Of a DNA stretch of 64,000 nucleotides, positions 17,446 to 25,603 are shown one piece after another. Positions within the stretch are counted from its first letter, which is position 1, and each line of letters starts with the position of its first letter. The notes beneath the pieces were generated by a model. It was not told the origin of the DNA, did no database searches, and was given only the letters and a program-made list of their open reading frames with translations. The DNA lies in the NCBI RefSeq assembly GCF_008369195.1, contig NZ_VOBC01000002.1, positions 434,001 to 498,000 on the forward strand, read 5' to 3'. The stretch comes from Sporosarcina sp. ANT_H38 (GTDB lineage: Bacteria > Bacillota > Bacilli > Bacillales_A > Planococcaceae). The position numbers and the translations under genes were made by a program.

Positions 17446-17785
17446 TTGTCCCATTTCTAAGCCGCTTACGCTTTTCTATACTGTCCAGACTCCAGCGGCC
17501 AAACGCTCGGGTCATGAGTCGTACCAGCTATGCGGCAGAGTACGCCACTTCGCCGGTTCGCCTTATGCCTGCCGCGTTTAGGCAGGCCGCTTACGCTTTT
17601 CTATGTTGTCCAGACTCCAGCGCCTAGCTCGCTGTGGAAAAGATGAAAGCACCATAAGCCTAAGGGCGGCTTCCGGTGCTTTCCCTTTTTCCTTCACAGG
17701 CCTACAGGATGTAGGTCATGCAGCCTTTGCCACAGGAAGTGGCGTACTTAGGCTGCATTCCTTTGAAATAGGCGCTTAGGCTTTT
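17446..17785. repeat. Intergenic repeat cluster
   Basis: Two near-identical 37-base direct repeats (CGCTTACGCTTTTCTATRYTGTCCAGACTCCAGCG) start near 17463 and 17589. A third degenerate piece (GCGCTTAGGCTTTTCTATACTTTCGATTC) near 17772 overlaps the stop codon of the ABC gene. Two hairpins lie between: GAAAGCACC/GGTGCTTTC (17645-17683) and ATGCAGCC/GGCTGCAT (about 17718-17757). Either may terminate the ABC operon. No ORF. Confidence 0.6.
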
Positions 17786-19615
17786 CTATACTTTCGATTC
17801 TAGTAGCATGTTGTAAAAAACACCTTGTCGTTCGATCAATTCCTCTTGGTTACCAAACTCTATTAGTTTCCCTTGCTCCATAACATAAACGGTATCGGCT
17901 TTCCGTACGGTGTTCAGTCTATGTGCAATAACAAAACTGGTCCTGCCTTCCATAAGGCGATCGAGTGCTTCTTGGATCTCCAGCTCAGTAACTGTATCGA
18001 TGCTACTCGTGGCTTCATCAAGAAGGAGAATCACCGGGTCTGCAACGAGTGCTCTCGCAATTGACAGCAATTGCTTCTGCCCTTGTGAAATCTCTCCGCC
18101 ATCAGCCGTCAATACAGTGTCATAGCCATCTTCCAACCGACTAATGAAACTATGGGCATTGGCCTGTTTTGCAGCCTTAAAGACTTCTTCGTCTGTGGCG
18201 TCAAGTTTTCCATAACGAATATTTTCAAGGACTGTCGCTTCGAAAAGAAATGGATCTTGCAATACAAATGCTGTCTGACTACGAAGCGTTTTCCGAGGCA
18301 ACTTGCTAATCGGAATACCGTCGATATAGATTTCTCCTTTATCGACTTCATAGAACCTGGCAAGCAACTGCATAATCGTTGTCTTCCCTGCGCCCGTGGC
18401 CCCGACAAATGCCGCCGTTTCCCCCGCCTTCACACAAAATGATAAATCGTTAATTGTATAGCCGTCGGTTTCGACTGCATAACCGAAAGACACATTGCGG
18501 AATTCGACGTCCCCTTTGAGGATCATATCCGCATATTCTGTTGCCTCATCCTTCTCGACCGGTTCATCCATAATCTTAAAGACTCGCTCCGCTCCCGCAA
18601 TTGCCGATAACACTGTGTTAAATTGGTTCGCAAGATCATTAAGCGGGCGTGTGAACTGACGCGCAAATTCCGAAAAAATGACGATTGTCCCGACCGTTAC
18701 AACGCCGTCCCCTCTTAACGCAAGCAATCCACCCACTCCTGCAACGACTGCGAAACTCGCGTTATTTAACATGTTCATTACCTTGGGGATGAAACCAGAG
18801 TAGGTCAACGCCCAGAAACCGGTACGTCGAAGTCGGTCACTCTTCTGCGCAAATTCTTCCATTACACGTTCTTCCTGTGAGAATGCTTTGACAATGCGCT
18901 GGCCAGAAATCGTTTCTTCTATCATTCCATTTAGCTCGCCAACTGCTTGCTGCTGTTCTTTAAATAAAGGTCCCGTACGGCGCGTAATCCACCGAATCGC
19001 TACGAACATTACCGGCACAATGATCATCGTCAGTAGTGTCAATAGCGGGCTCAAGTAAAGCATGACCCCGAACGTCCCGGTCAGCGTCAAGATGCTCGAA
19101 AATACTTGGATGAAAGAAGAGTTCAGCGTTTGGCTAACGTTTTCAATATCGTTAGTAATTCGGCTCATCAGTTCACCGTGCTGCCTTTTATCAAAAAATG
19201 TGACTGGCAACTTTTGAAGATGAGCAAACAAGCTCGTCCGTAAGCGATAAACGGTTTGTTGTGCGATGCCAACCATCCAATAGTTTTGAAAATACATCGC
19301 AAGTGATAAGCCTATATAGATAGCGATAAGCAACCAGATATTACCGCCTAAACCCGTGAACTGCATCGGAATAATATAGTTGTCAATAATTTTGCCAATC
19401 ATCAATGGGCCAAGTAGCGCCAGAATTGAGCTGACGAAAACAAGTGCGAGCACAGCAATGAGTAGGCCACGCTGTTCATCGACAAGTTGCCAAATCCGGT
19501 AAAGAACCGATTTCCAGTTACTTGCTCGCTCTTTTTTCTTCTTGCCGGTACCATTAATATCTTCCTTCGATAGAATCGGCTCGTAGCCGAACGGTTTACG
19601 AATTGCGCGTAACAT
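17786..19615 (-). CDS. ABC exporter subunit with the intact catalytic site (YfiC-like)
   Basis: About 609 residues: six-helix ABC_membrane domain (about 60-340) followed by the ATPase domain. Walker A GATGAGKTT, Walker B VILLLDEATSSID with catalytic Glu, switch His in FVIAHRLNTV. The signature is the degenerate ISQGQ instead of LSGGQ. Paired with the next gene it makes a heterodimeric drug or lipid exporter. The frame can start at a TTG (19651), but ATG 19615 has AGGAGGTGG 6 bases upstream and overlaps the partner gene by 20 bp, so I use that. The cargo is unknown; efflux is inferred. Confidence 0.92.
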   Translation of the reverse strand: MLRAIRKPFGYEPILSKEDINGTGKKKKERASNWKSVLYRIWQLVDEQRGLLIAVLALVFVSSILALLGPLMIGKIIDNYIIPMQFTGLGGNIWLLIAIYIGLSLAMYFQNYWMVGIAQQTVYRLRTSLFAHLQKLPVTFFDKRQHGELMSRITNDIENVSQTLNSSFIQVFSSILTLTGTFGVMLYLSPLLTLLTMIIVPVMFVAIRWITRRTGPLFKEQQQAVGELNGMIEETISGQRIVKAFSQEERVMEEFAQKSDRLRRTGFWALTYSGFIPKVMNMLNNASFAVVAGVGGLLALRGDGVVTVGTIVIFSEFARQFTRPLNDLANQFNTVLSAIAGAERVFKIMDEPVEKDEATEYADMILKGDVEFRNVSFGYAVETDGYTINDLSFCVKAGETAAFVGATGAGKTTIMQLLARFYEVDKGEIYIDGIPISKLPRKTLRSQTAFVLQDPFLFEATVLENIRYGKLDATDEEVFKAAKQANAHSFISRLEDGYDTVLTADGGEISQGQKQLLSIARALVADPVILLLDEATSSIDTVTELEIQEALDRLMEGRTSFVIAHRLNTVRKADTVYVMEQGKLIEFGNQEELIERQGVFYNMLLESKV

Positions 19616-21338
19616 CGGCCGCCACCTCCTCATCGGATTGGGATTCCGCAATTTTTTGATACAGTGTGGACTGCTCCATTAAGTCCTCATGTGTTCCATA
19701 ACCGACAACTTGCCCTTCATCTAAAAGGAGGATTTTGTCAGCCCCTTGTGCGGTGCGGATTTTCTGTGTGACCACGAGCATTGTCGCTTCTTCCCTTTCA
19801 AGCGCATCCCATAGTGCCGTTTCAGTTTTCACGTCGAGCGCACTTGTACTGTCATCGAGTATCAAGATCGATGGTTTCCGAACGAGCGCCCGTGCAATGG
19901 ATAATCGCTGTTTCTGACCACCCGATAAGTTGACACCTTTCTGTCCGACCCTTGTCCCATATTTTAGAGGGAACAGGTCAATCGATTCATGGATTTGTGC
20001 TTTTTTAGCAGCCTCTTCCAGTTCGTCGACATCCGCCTCCATATCGCCCCATGATAAGTTATCCAAAATCGATCCTGTGAATAAAATCGATTGCTGCGGT
20101 ACGAGCCCGATTGTATCCCTCAAATCTTTCAACGGCCAGTCCTCTACTTCAGTTCCACTGACATAGATCTTCCCTTGTGTTTTTTCAAAAATACGGGGAA
20201 TAAGATTGAGCAATGTAGATTTTCCAGATCCAGTTGCCCCCATAATGGCGAGCTTTTCTCCCGGTGAAACGTGGAATGACACGTTATCTAAAATCGGTTC
20301 CAACTTACCTGGATACATGAATGACACATTTTCAAATTGCAAATCGCCTTCATTACGCAACAATCCTGTACTTTCCGAACTATGGTTTTCCAAGTCTTCA
20401 TTCGCAAGTAGAACTTCTTCCATCCGTTCAGAAGATGCTTTTGCACGCGAGAACGCCACAATGATGAATGAGAACATCGAGAATGCACCTGTCATGCGCA
20501 TTGCATAGTTGACAATTGCCACTAGTTCTCCTACTTGTGCGCCGCCATCACGAACTTCAATGGCGCCAAACCATAGTACAGCCATCAAGCTGGCGTTCAT
20601 AACAAACAACAGGACCGGCAAGATAAGTTCCATCATCCGCATCGCTTTCACAGTATCATTTCTTAATAGATCAGATACTTTTGAGAAGCGGCTCGCTTCA
20701 TAAGCCCCGCGTAAAAATGCTTTAATAAGCCGTACAGCCTGTAAGTTTTCTTGAATGACACGGTTTACCCGGTCAAGCCTGTGCTGGACACGCGAAAAAT
20801 AACTGACCCCTTTTTTCGCCATGAAATAAAGAAAAATCAGCAGAAATGGTGCACCAACCACAAGGAATAATGCCAGTTTCACATTAACGAAAAAGGCCAT
20901 TATCAGACTTCCGATAACGAGCAGTGGTGCACGCATCATAATTCGAAGTCCCATAAACAGGACGTTTTGAGCCATAGAGACATCACTTGTCAAGCGTGTG
21001 ATAAGTCCCGATGTCGGGAACCGAAGAAATGTCGCCATGGAAAACGCTTGTACTTGGCGAAACAATGCCTGTCGTAAATCAAATCCAAAACTTTGCGCCG
21101 CATGTGCAGCGAAGAATGAATTGATGGCCCCCGAAAAGAAAGCCACAAACGCCAGTGCCATCATAACGCTTCCCCATGTCCAAATAACAGCCTCATTCCC
21201 AGCCATGATGCCATCATCGATAATTTTAGCGATGAGCATCGGCTGAATTAGCTCTACAGATAATTCCAGTAACATAAGAAATAACGCAATTACGATCGGC
21301 CATTTGTATGGCAACGCATAAGAAAAAACTGTTTTCAT
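19596..21338 (-). CDS. ABC exporter subunit with a degenerate ATPase site (YfiB-like)
   Basis: About 580 residues, promoter-proximal gene of the exporter pair. Six membrane helices (about 10-310), then the ATPase domain: Walker A GATGSGKST, canonical signature LSGGQKQRLS. Walker B is ILILDDSTSALD, with Asp in place of catalytic Glu, and the switch His is replaced by Gln (LVVTQKIRTA). Its own Walker site should be non-hydrolytic, while its LSGGQ completes the partner's active site. The frame extends to a GTG at 21371, but ATG 21338 is preceded by TTGGGGGTC at good spacing. No regulator adjoins on the same strand. Confidence 0.9.
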   Translation of the reverse strand: MKTVFSYALPYKWPIVIALFLMLLELSVELIQPMLIAKIIDDGIMAGNEAVIWTWGSVMMALAFVAFFSGAINSFFAAHAAQSFGFDLRQALFRQVQAFSMATFLRFPTSGLITRLTSDVSMAQNVLFMGLRIMMRAPLLVIGSLIMAFFVNVKLALFLVVGAPFLLIFLYFMAKKGVSYFSRVQHRLDRVNRVIQENLQAVRLIKAFLRGAYEASRFSKVSDLLRNDTVKAMRMMELILPVLLFVMNASLMAVLWFGAIEVRDGGAQVGELVAIVNYAMRMTGAFSMFSFIIVAFSRAKASSERMEEVLLANEDLENHSSESTGLLRNEGDLQFENVSFMYPGKLEPILDNVSFHVSPGEKLAIMGATGSGKSTLLNLIPRIFEKTQGKIYVSGTEVEDWPLKDLRDTIGLVPQQSILFTGSILDNLSWGDMEADVDELEEAAKKAQIHESIDLFPLKYGTRVGQKGVNLSGGQKQRLSIARALVRKPSILILDDSTSALDVKTETALWDALEREEATMLVVTQKIRTAQGADKILLLDEGQVVGYGTHEDLMEQSTLYQKIAESQSDEEVAADVTRNS

Positions 21339-21691
21339 CTTTTTGACCCCCAAAAAACTCTTTCGTTTCACGAATTACTTCTCGATAGAACTAATTATGC
21401 CATAGCTACCAAGTTGTGTATAGCCAATTCGACTGAATTGTAGGATATCTTGACGTGTATGATTCCGTCGAATACCACGTTAGCGCTTAAGGCTTCAGCT
21501 ACCCCTGTAAGGCGCCTACGTTAGTTTATATACCGTTTTCAATTCTTCAATATATTATGTAACTACACGAATGTATTTGTAACTTCCAATAATTAATTGC
21601 AACTTTCAAATCCTAATTGCATCTCCAATATTTTTCTTACAATATGTAGCTTTCTCCTCCATCCTCATACCTCCGATATCCCTATAACGAG
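21339..21691. other. Non-coding spacer with a short shared intergenic motif
   Basis: Between two divergent operons. Around 21486-21516 it carries, on the minus strand, GTAGGCGCCTTACAGGGG followed by TAGCTGAAGCC, a motif repeated near 56152-56182. Nothing coding seen. Confidence 0.4.
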
Positions 21692-21741
21692 TTGTATTTA
21701 ATTCCCAATTGGCGTATAGTACATCACAACAGTAATGTACT
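21692..21741 (+). promoter_or_regulatory. Promoter and likely GntR operator of the ABC operon
   Basis: -35 TTGTAT (21692-21697), 17-bp spacer, -10 TATAGT (21715-21720). An inverted repeat AGTACAT-N10-ATGTACT (21718-21741) overlaps the -10 and start point. This is the right place and shape for an autoregulatory operator of the YtrA-type repressor encoded next. Confidence 0.7.
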
Positions 21742-21762
21742 AATTTATTGGGGGTGACACCG

Positions 21763-22137
21763 GTGCTTAACATGGACGGCTCGAAACCAATTTACGTCCA
21801 AATTGCGGAATGGATTGAAACGGAAATAATTGATGGCACACTTTCACCCGATGAAAAAGTCTATTCACAATACCAACTTGCGGAACTCTTCACTATTAAT
21901 CCAGCAACGGCAGGCAAAGGACTTACTTTGTTGCTTGAAGCGGAAGTCATCTACAAGCGACGTGGTCTTGGAATGTTTGTCGCGCCCGGTGCCAGTGGCA
22001 AGCTACTGGCTAAACGTAAAGAAGAAACTCTGCGGCGACTCATTAGGGAACTGCTCAATGAAGCTGTACTTCTTGGTGTCGACGATTCACATCTGCTCTC
22101 AATGATTGAAGCAGAGCGAGGAAAAAGGGGGAATTGA
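21763..22137 (+). CDS. GntR family regulator, YtrA subfamily
   Basis: About 124 residues: a winged-helix GntR domain and a short C-terminal helix instead of a large effector domain, the YtrA arrangement. KPIYVQIAEWIETEIIDGTL and SQYQLAELFTINPATAGKGLTLL are the HTH; VIYKRRGLGMFVA is the wing. It is predicted to repress its own ABC operon, as YtrA does in B. subtilis in response to cell-wall-active agents; the inducer here is unknown. The longest frame starts at TTG 21748, but the SD GGGGGTGA overlaps that codon, so GTG 21763, 5 bases downstream, is the likely start. One base separates its stop from the next gene. Confidence 0.9.
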   Translation: MLNMDGSKPIYVQIAEWIETEIIDGTLSPDEKVYSQYQLAELFTINPATAGKGLTLLLEAEVIYKRRGLGMFVAPGASGKLLAKRKEETLRRLIRELLNEAVLLGVDDSHLLSMIEAERGKRGN

Positions 22138-22138
22138 A

Positions 22139-23047
22139 ATGACAGTAATTGAATTTAACGATGTGACGAAAACATATGGCAGACGTACAGTGTTGAATAA
22201 GATGAATTTCAGCATTCGACAGGGTGTTCTTACTGGAATCATTGGACGTAATGGTGTCGGTAAATCTACGTTGATGAAAATCGTTGTAGGACATATCCAA
22301 GCTACGTCTGGAGATGTCCACGTTTTTTCAGACAATCCATTCAATAGTTTGAAAGTGTCTGCGAATTCTATTCTTGTTGATGACTCAATGAGTTTTTCTG
22401 ACAAACTGACGTTGAAGGATATTCTCAAAGAGGCGGGTCGTTTCTATCCGAACTGGGATGGACCACTTGCACAACGACTGTTCGATTATTTCAGCTTTCA
22501 TCCAGATGCGCGCCAGATGGATCTTTCTAAAGGGAAGAAAAGTACATTCAATGCCATTATCGGTCTTGCCTCCCATTGTCCTTTAACGATTTTTGATGAA
22601 CCGACAACCGGGATGGATACTGTTGTACGTAAAGACTTTTATCGTGCACTTCTAAAGGATTATATTGCCCATCCACGGACCATTTTAGTATCTAGCCATC
22701 ACCTTGAGGAAATAGAAGACTTGCTTGAGGATATTCTTTTAATTCACAATGAAACCGCACTTTTTCACGGTCCTACAACGGTTTTACAAGGGATGTTCGT
22801 CAGCTTAATAGGGAAAAAGGACATACTTAGTGACTTTATCGCAGATAGAGAAATTTTTAGCAGCCAGATAAATGGTTCTTTCAGTGAAGTACTTGTCAAA
22901 AACACTTTCACTTCCGATGAAAAAAAACAGTTATACACACAGGGCATTCAACTAGTCCCTGTCTCCGCAGACGATGCATATGTTGCACTGACAACCGGGA
23001 TAAAAGGAGGAATCGATCATGTATTTAACAGAACCCCAGCTGACTGA
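22139..23047 (+). CDS. ABC transporter ATP-binding protein (YtrB-like)
   Basis: 302 residues. Walker A IGRNGVGKST, Walker B LTIFDEPTTGMD with catalytic Glu, switch His in VSSHHLEEIED. The signature position reads MDLSKGKKSTF rather than LSGGQ, seen in some YtrB/antibiotic-peptide ATPases. Residues after about 220 form an extra regulatory tail. Start ATG with AAAGGGGGAATTGAA upstream; a longer frame to 22106 would overlap the regulator and lacks an SD. Partner of the membrane protein encoded next. Probably peptide or lipid-II-drug defence or lipoprotein transport by analogy with ytr operons (inference). Confidence 0.9.
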   Translation: MTVIEFNDVTKTYGRRTVLNKMNFSIRQGVLTGIIGRNGVGKSTLMKIVVGHIQATSGDVHVFSDNPFNSLKVSANSILVDDSMSFSDKLTLKDILKEAGRFYPNWDGPLAQRLFDYFSFHPDARQMDLSKGKKSTFNAIIGLASHCPLTIFDEPTTGMDTVVRKDFYRALLKDYIAHPRTILVSSHHLEEIEDLLEDILLIHNETALFHGPTTVLQGMFVSLIGKKDILSDFIADREIFSSQINGSFSEVLVKNTFTSDEKKQLYTQGIQLVPVSADDAYVALTTGIKGGIDHVFNRTPAD

Positions 23048-23768
23048 TATCATAAAAAAACAATTCCTTCATAAATTGAATGCCTATACAGGTGTCTTTA
23101 GCTCACTTCTTGTTATGCAGCTGATTGGAATTTTTTTAGGTTTTGGAACCGGTAGTGGTGGATCCAGTAGTGGAGGTACACTGACAGTTGACTATAGTTT
23201 TTCAACCGGAGATATGCCGGTCTTCTTCACATTTCTCTGGGCATTTTCAATGGGTATCCTAGTAACAACGCTAGCTTATCGCAACGATGCTTTTTCGTTC
23301 ATATCAAATCGGCTAAGCCACAATATATCTAGCTTCCTGTTTTTGCTGTTCGCGTCTGTCATCGCTGGTATCCTAGCAACCCTTGCAGGTTCAATCATTA
23401 AATTTATCACTTTACTTCAAAGTAACCCCATCTTTACCGAAACATCAGGACTGTTCATTTCTCCGACTGATTTTTTCCTCAGGGTCCTGACTTCGGTTCT
23501 TTACACCGGCCTGTTTGCAAGCTTAGGTTATGTAGTGGGGTCGTTCATCCAGCGCAGCAAATTTGTTCTCCCACTTCTCATAGTGGCAATCTTTGTGATT
23601 CCATTACTCCAGTTAAATATGGGCGGCCTAGACCTTATAGCAAAAATTGTTGCTTTCTTTGGTACTGAAACATCGTTACTACTTTTCCTTATGAAAATAC
23701 TTGTAACAGTTGGCATACTGTTTGCCATTTCCATCACGGTTACAAATAAAACGGAGGTGAGAAAATAA
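23019..23768 (+). CDS. ABC transporter permease (ytr-type operon)
   Basis: 249 residues with about six hydrophobic segments: YTGVFSSLLVMQLIGIFLGF, FFTFLWAFSMGILVTTLAY, FLFLLFASVIAGILATLAG, LTSVLYTGLFASLGYVVG, FVLPLLIVAIFVIPLL and a C-terminal pair. A Gly/Ser-rich extracellular loop (GTGSGGSSSGG) follows the first helix. Overlaps the ATPase gene by 29 bp and has its own strong SD (AAAGGAGG), the usual translational coupling of ATPase and permease. No named family recognised. Confidence 0.82.
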   Translation: MYLTEPQLTDIIKKQFLHKLNAYTGVFSSLLVMQLIGIFLGFGTGSGGSSSGGTLTVDYSFSTGDMPVFFTFLWAFSMGILVTTLAYRNDAFSFISNRLSHNISSFLFLLFASVIAGILATLAGSIIKFITLLQSNPIFTETSGLFISPTDFFLRVLTSVLYTGLFASLGYVVGSFIQRSKFVLPLLIVAIFVIPLLQLNMGGLDLIAKIVAFFGTETSLLLFLMKILVTVGILFAISITVTNKTEVRK

Positions 23769-24451
23769 TGTCTGGTCTTTTATCTCTCATCTTTATAGCC
23801 TTAATTATCTGGTATTTCTTGCAAGGAAGAAAAAAACCAAACCGGCAAATAAATAAAAAATGGACGTATATGTTCCTGGCAATATATGCAGCCGTTTTAA
23901 TCATTGCAACGATTGCCGCAGAACTAATTGACACTACTTCTTTAAATAGTCAACCGAAAGCAGAATCAAATGAACATCTTAATCGCCTAACGACTGCTAT
24001 ACAAAATGGGGATATCGGGTCCATTGATTCTTCCAACATTCTCAGCAAAAGAACGCAGAAGATAGGAAAAACACTACAAATGAATGCACAAGGCATTGAC
24101 ATTCATTCAACAATTATTGTAGAACGTAAAAATGAAAATGATGGATTGATTGAAGAAACACTCATTAAGCCTCTTCTTCTGGTGGGCGATTACGATTTCT
24201 CTGACCAACTTAAATACAAAATACCAGAATGGACTGCCGACTCGGTCACGTTCCTAGAACCACCCCTTACAGAAATAATCTATACCACTTATCAGGAAGC
24301 TTATTTGTTAAATCAATTCACAGACACATCTTGGCAAAAGAATAATTCTTACAACACTTCAGAGCGCCAGGTTGCTGTACATCTGCTAGTTCCAAAAGAT
24401 TTGATCATCACCGCAGACGAAAATCTTTATATCAACTACATCAATGAATAA
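23768..24451 (+). CDS. Membrane-anchored protein of the ABC operon, unknown function
   Basis: 227 residues. Two N-terminal membrane helices (SGLLSLIFIALIIWYFLQG, then MFLAIYAAVLIIATIAAELI) are followed by about 165 residues of predicted extracellular alpha/beta domain (NEHLNRLTTAIQNGDIGS onward). Start overlaps the permease stop (TAATG). Being the last gene of the operon, it probably works with the transporter as a substrate-sensing or accessory subunit. I recognise no family. Confidence 0.75.
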   Translation: MSGLLSLIFIALIIWYFLQGRKKPNRQINKKWTYMFLAIYAAVLIIATIAAELIDTTSLNSQPKAESNEHLNRLTTAIQNGDIGSIDSSNILSKRTQKIGKTLQMNAQGIDIHSTIIVERKNENDGLIEETLIKPLLLVGDYDFSDQLKYKIPEWTADSVTFLEPPLTEIIYTTYQEAYLLNQFTDTSWQKNNSYNTSERQVAVHLLVPKDLIITADENLYINYINE

Positions 24452-24528
24452 CAAAAGCGTAAGACTCCTTTTAACCAGTCTAGGCACCGATCCATCTAGA
24501 AAAAATTATACTTTCTTACCTTTGAAAA

Positions 24529-24561
24529 GAAGGACCGGACCCCAAAGGGAACCGGTCCTTC
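24529..24561. terminator. Bidirectional intrinsic terminator
   Basis: GAAGGACCGG / CCGGTCCTTC 10-bp stem. The minus strand continues TTTTC and the plus strand TACTATTC. Serves the convergent ABC operon and DMT transporter genes. Confidence 0.75.
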
Positions 24562-24568
24562 TACTATT

Positions 24569-25402
24569 CTATGTTTTCACCTTACTACCTGCAATTGACA
24601 GCCAAGTCACCCCGATAAGCATGATTATCGCCCCTGTCAATTGCCACATTCCAAGTACCTGACCGAACCAGATTACGGAAATAACCATTGCTGTCAATGG
24701 TTCAAAGCTAGATAGTATGCTTACTTCCACTGGGGATATGTATTTCATGCTACTCATAAACAAGATGAAAGCAATGGTCCCTACTATAATGACAAGTAGG
24801 AGCATACCCGCTATAGTCCAATCTGCTAAATAGTCCATGTTGGTAACGACTGTCAATGGATTCGAAACAAAAAGCGTTATTCCCCCGATAATCATTCCCC
24901 AGCCGATTGATAGCAAAACCCCCCATTCTTGCATCAGCCGTACAGGATATAATGTGTAAAATGAAAACGCAAAACCTAGTGCAAGTCCCCATAAAACCGC
25001 AACTTTGCTCAGTGCAAAGCCAGAAAACGATCCATTAGTCAAAAGGAGAAGTAATCCTACTAGTGTCACGAACATTCCTAGTACCTGTACGATTGGCGGC
25101 CAGGTCTTTTGGGACGCCGTTACAAATATGATAATAAAAATCGGTGCTAGGAACTGAAATAATGTCGCAATAACTGCATTACTCGTATTAATGGACGCGA
25201 CAAATGTGTATTGAACCCCGAGCATACCAATTACTCCGAACAGAAGGAGTTGGCGGGCCCATACTTTTTGCCGCCATGGAAGAGTGATGCGCTTCCCTTG
25301 TATCTTCAGCATAGCAAGCAAAAAAGAACCTGCGAGTAGGAGACGAACTGTTAGCATAAAAGAAACCGTCATCTCGCTGTGTAGCAACATCCATTCCATC
25401 AT
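24569..25402 (-). CDS. EamA/DMT family transporter; true N-terminus probably upstream
   Basis: 277 residues from the first ATG, with nine hydrophobic segments where ten are expected and two EamA repeats; drug/metabolite permease in the cytoplasmic membrane. The frame stays open upstream of ATG 25402 for 22 more codons that encode the missing half of helix 1: IDRLKGIALIISGAVLWGA, then TGP, typical of EamA N-termini. A GGGGGGTGG SD lies 6 bases before an ATA codon at 25466-25468, and no ATG/GTG/TTG is in frame there. Translation may start at that ATA, or at an ATT nearby. Substrate unknown. Monocistronic; divergent from the EAL gene. Confidence 0.88.
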   Translation of the reverse strand: MMEWMLLHSEMTVSFMLTVRLLLAGSFLLAMLKIQGKRITLPWRQKVWARQLLLFGVIGMLGVQYTFVASINTSNAVIATLFQFLAPIFIIIFVTASQKTWPPIVQVLGMFVTLVGLLLLLTNGSFSGFALSKVAVLWGLALGFAFSFYTLYPVRLMQEWGVLLSIGWGMIIGGITLFVSNPLTVVTNMDYLADWTIAGMLLLVIIVGTIAFILFMSSMKYISPVEVSILSSFEPLTAMVISVIWFGQVLGMWQLTGAIIMLIGVTWLSIAGSKVKT

Positions 25403-25603
25403 AGGACCCGTGGCCCCCCAAAGTACTGCACCCGAAATAATTAGAGCAATACCTTTTAATCTATCTATGACTTTCCACCCCCCAATTTGACTATTTATCT
25501 ACAATTTCGGAAATTAACAATGATTTATCACTTTCATGATGTACAGACACGAGAACTTCATTATAATAGTAGTAGCATCCATATCCGGAAAGGGGACATT
25601 TAT

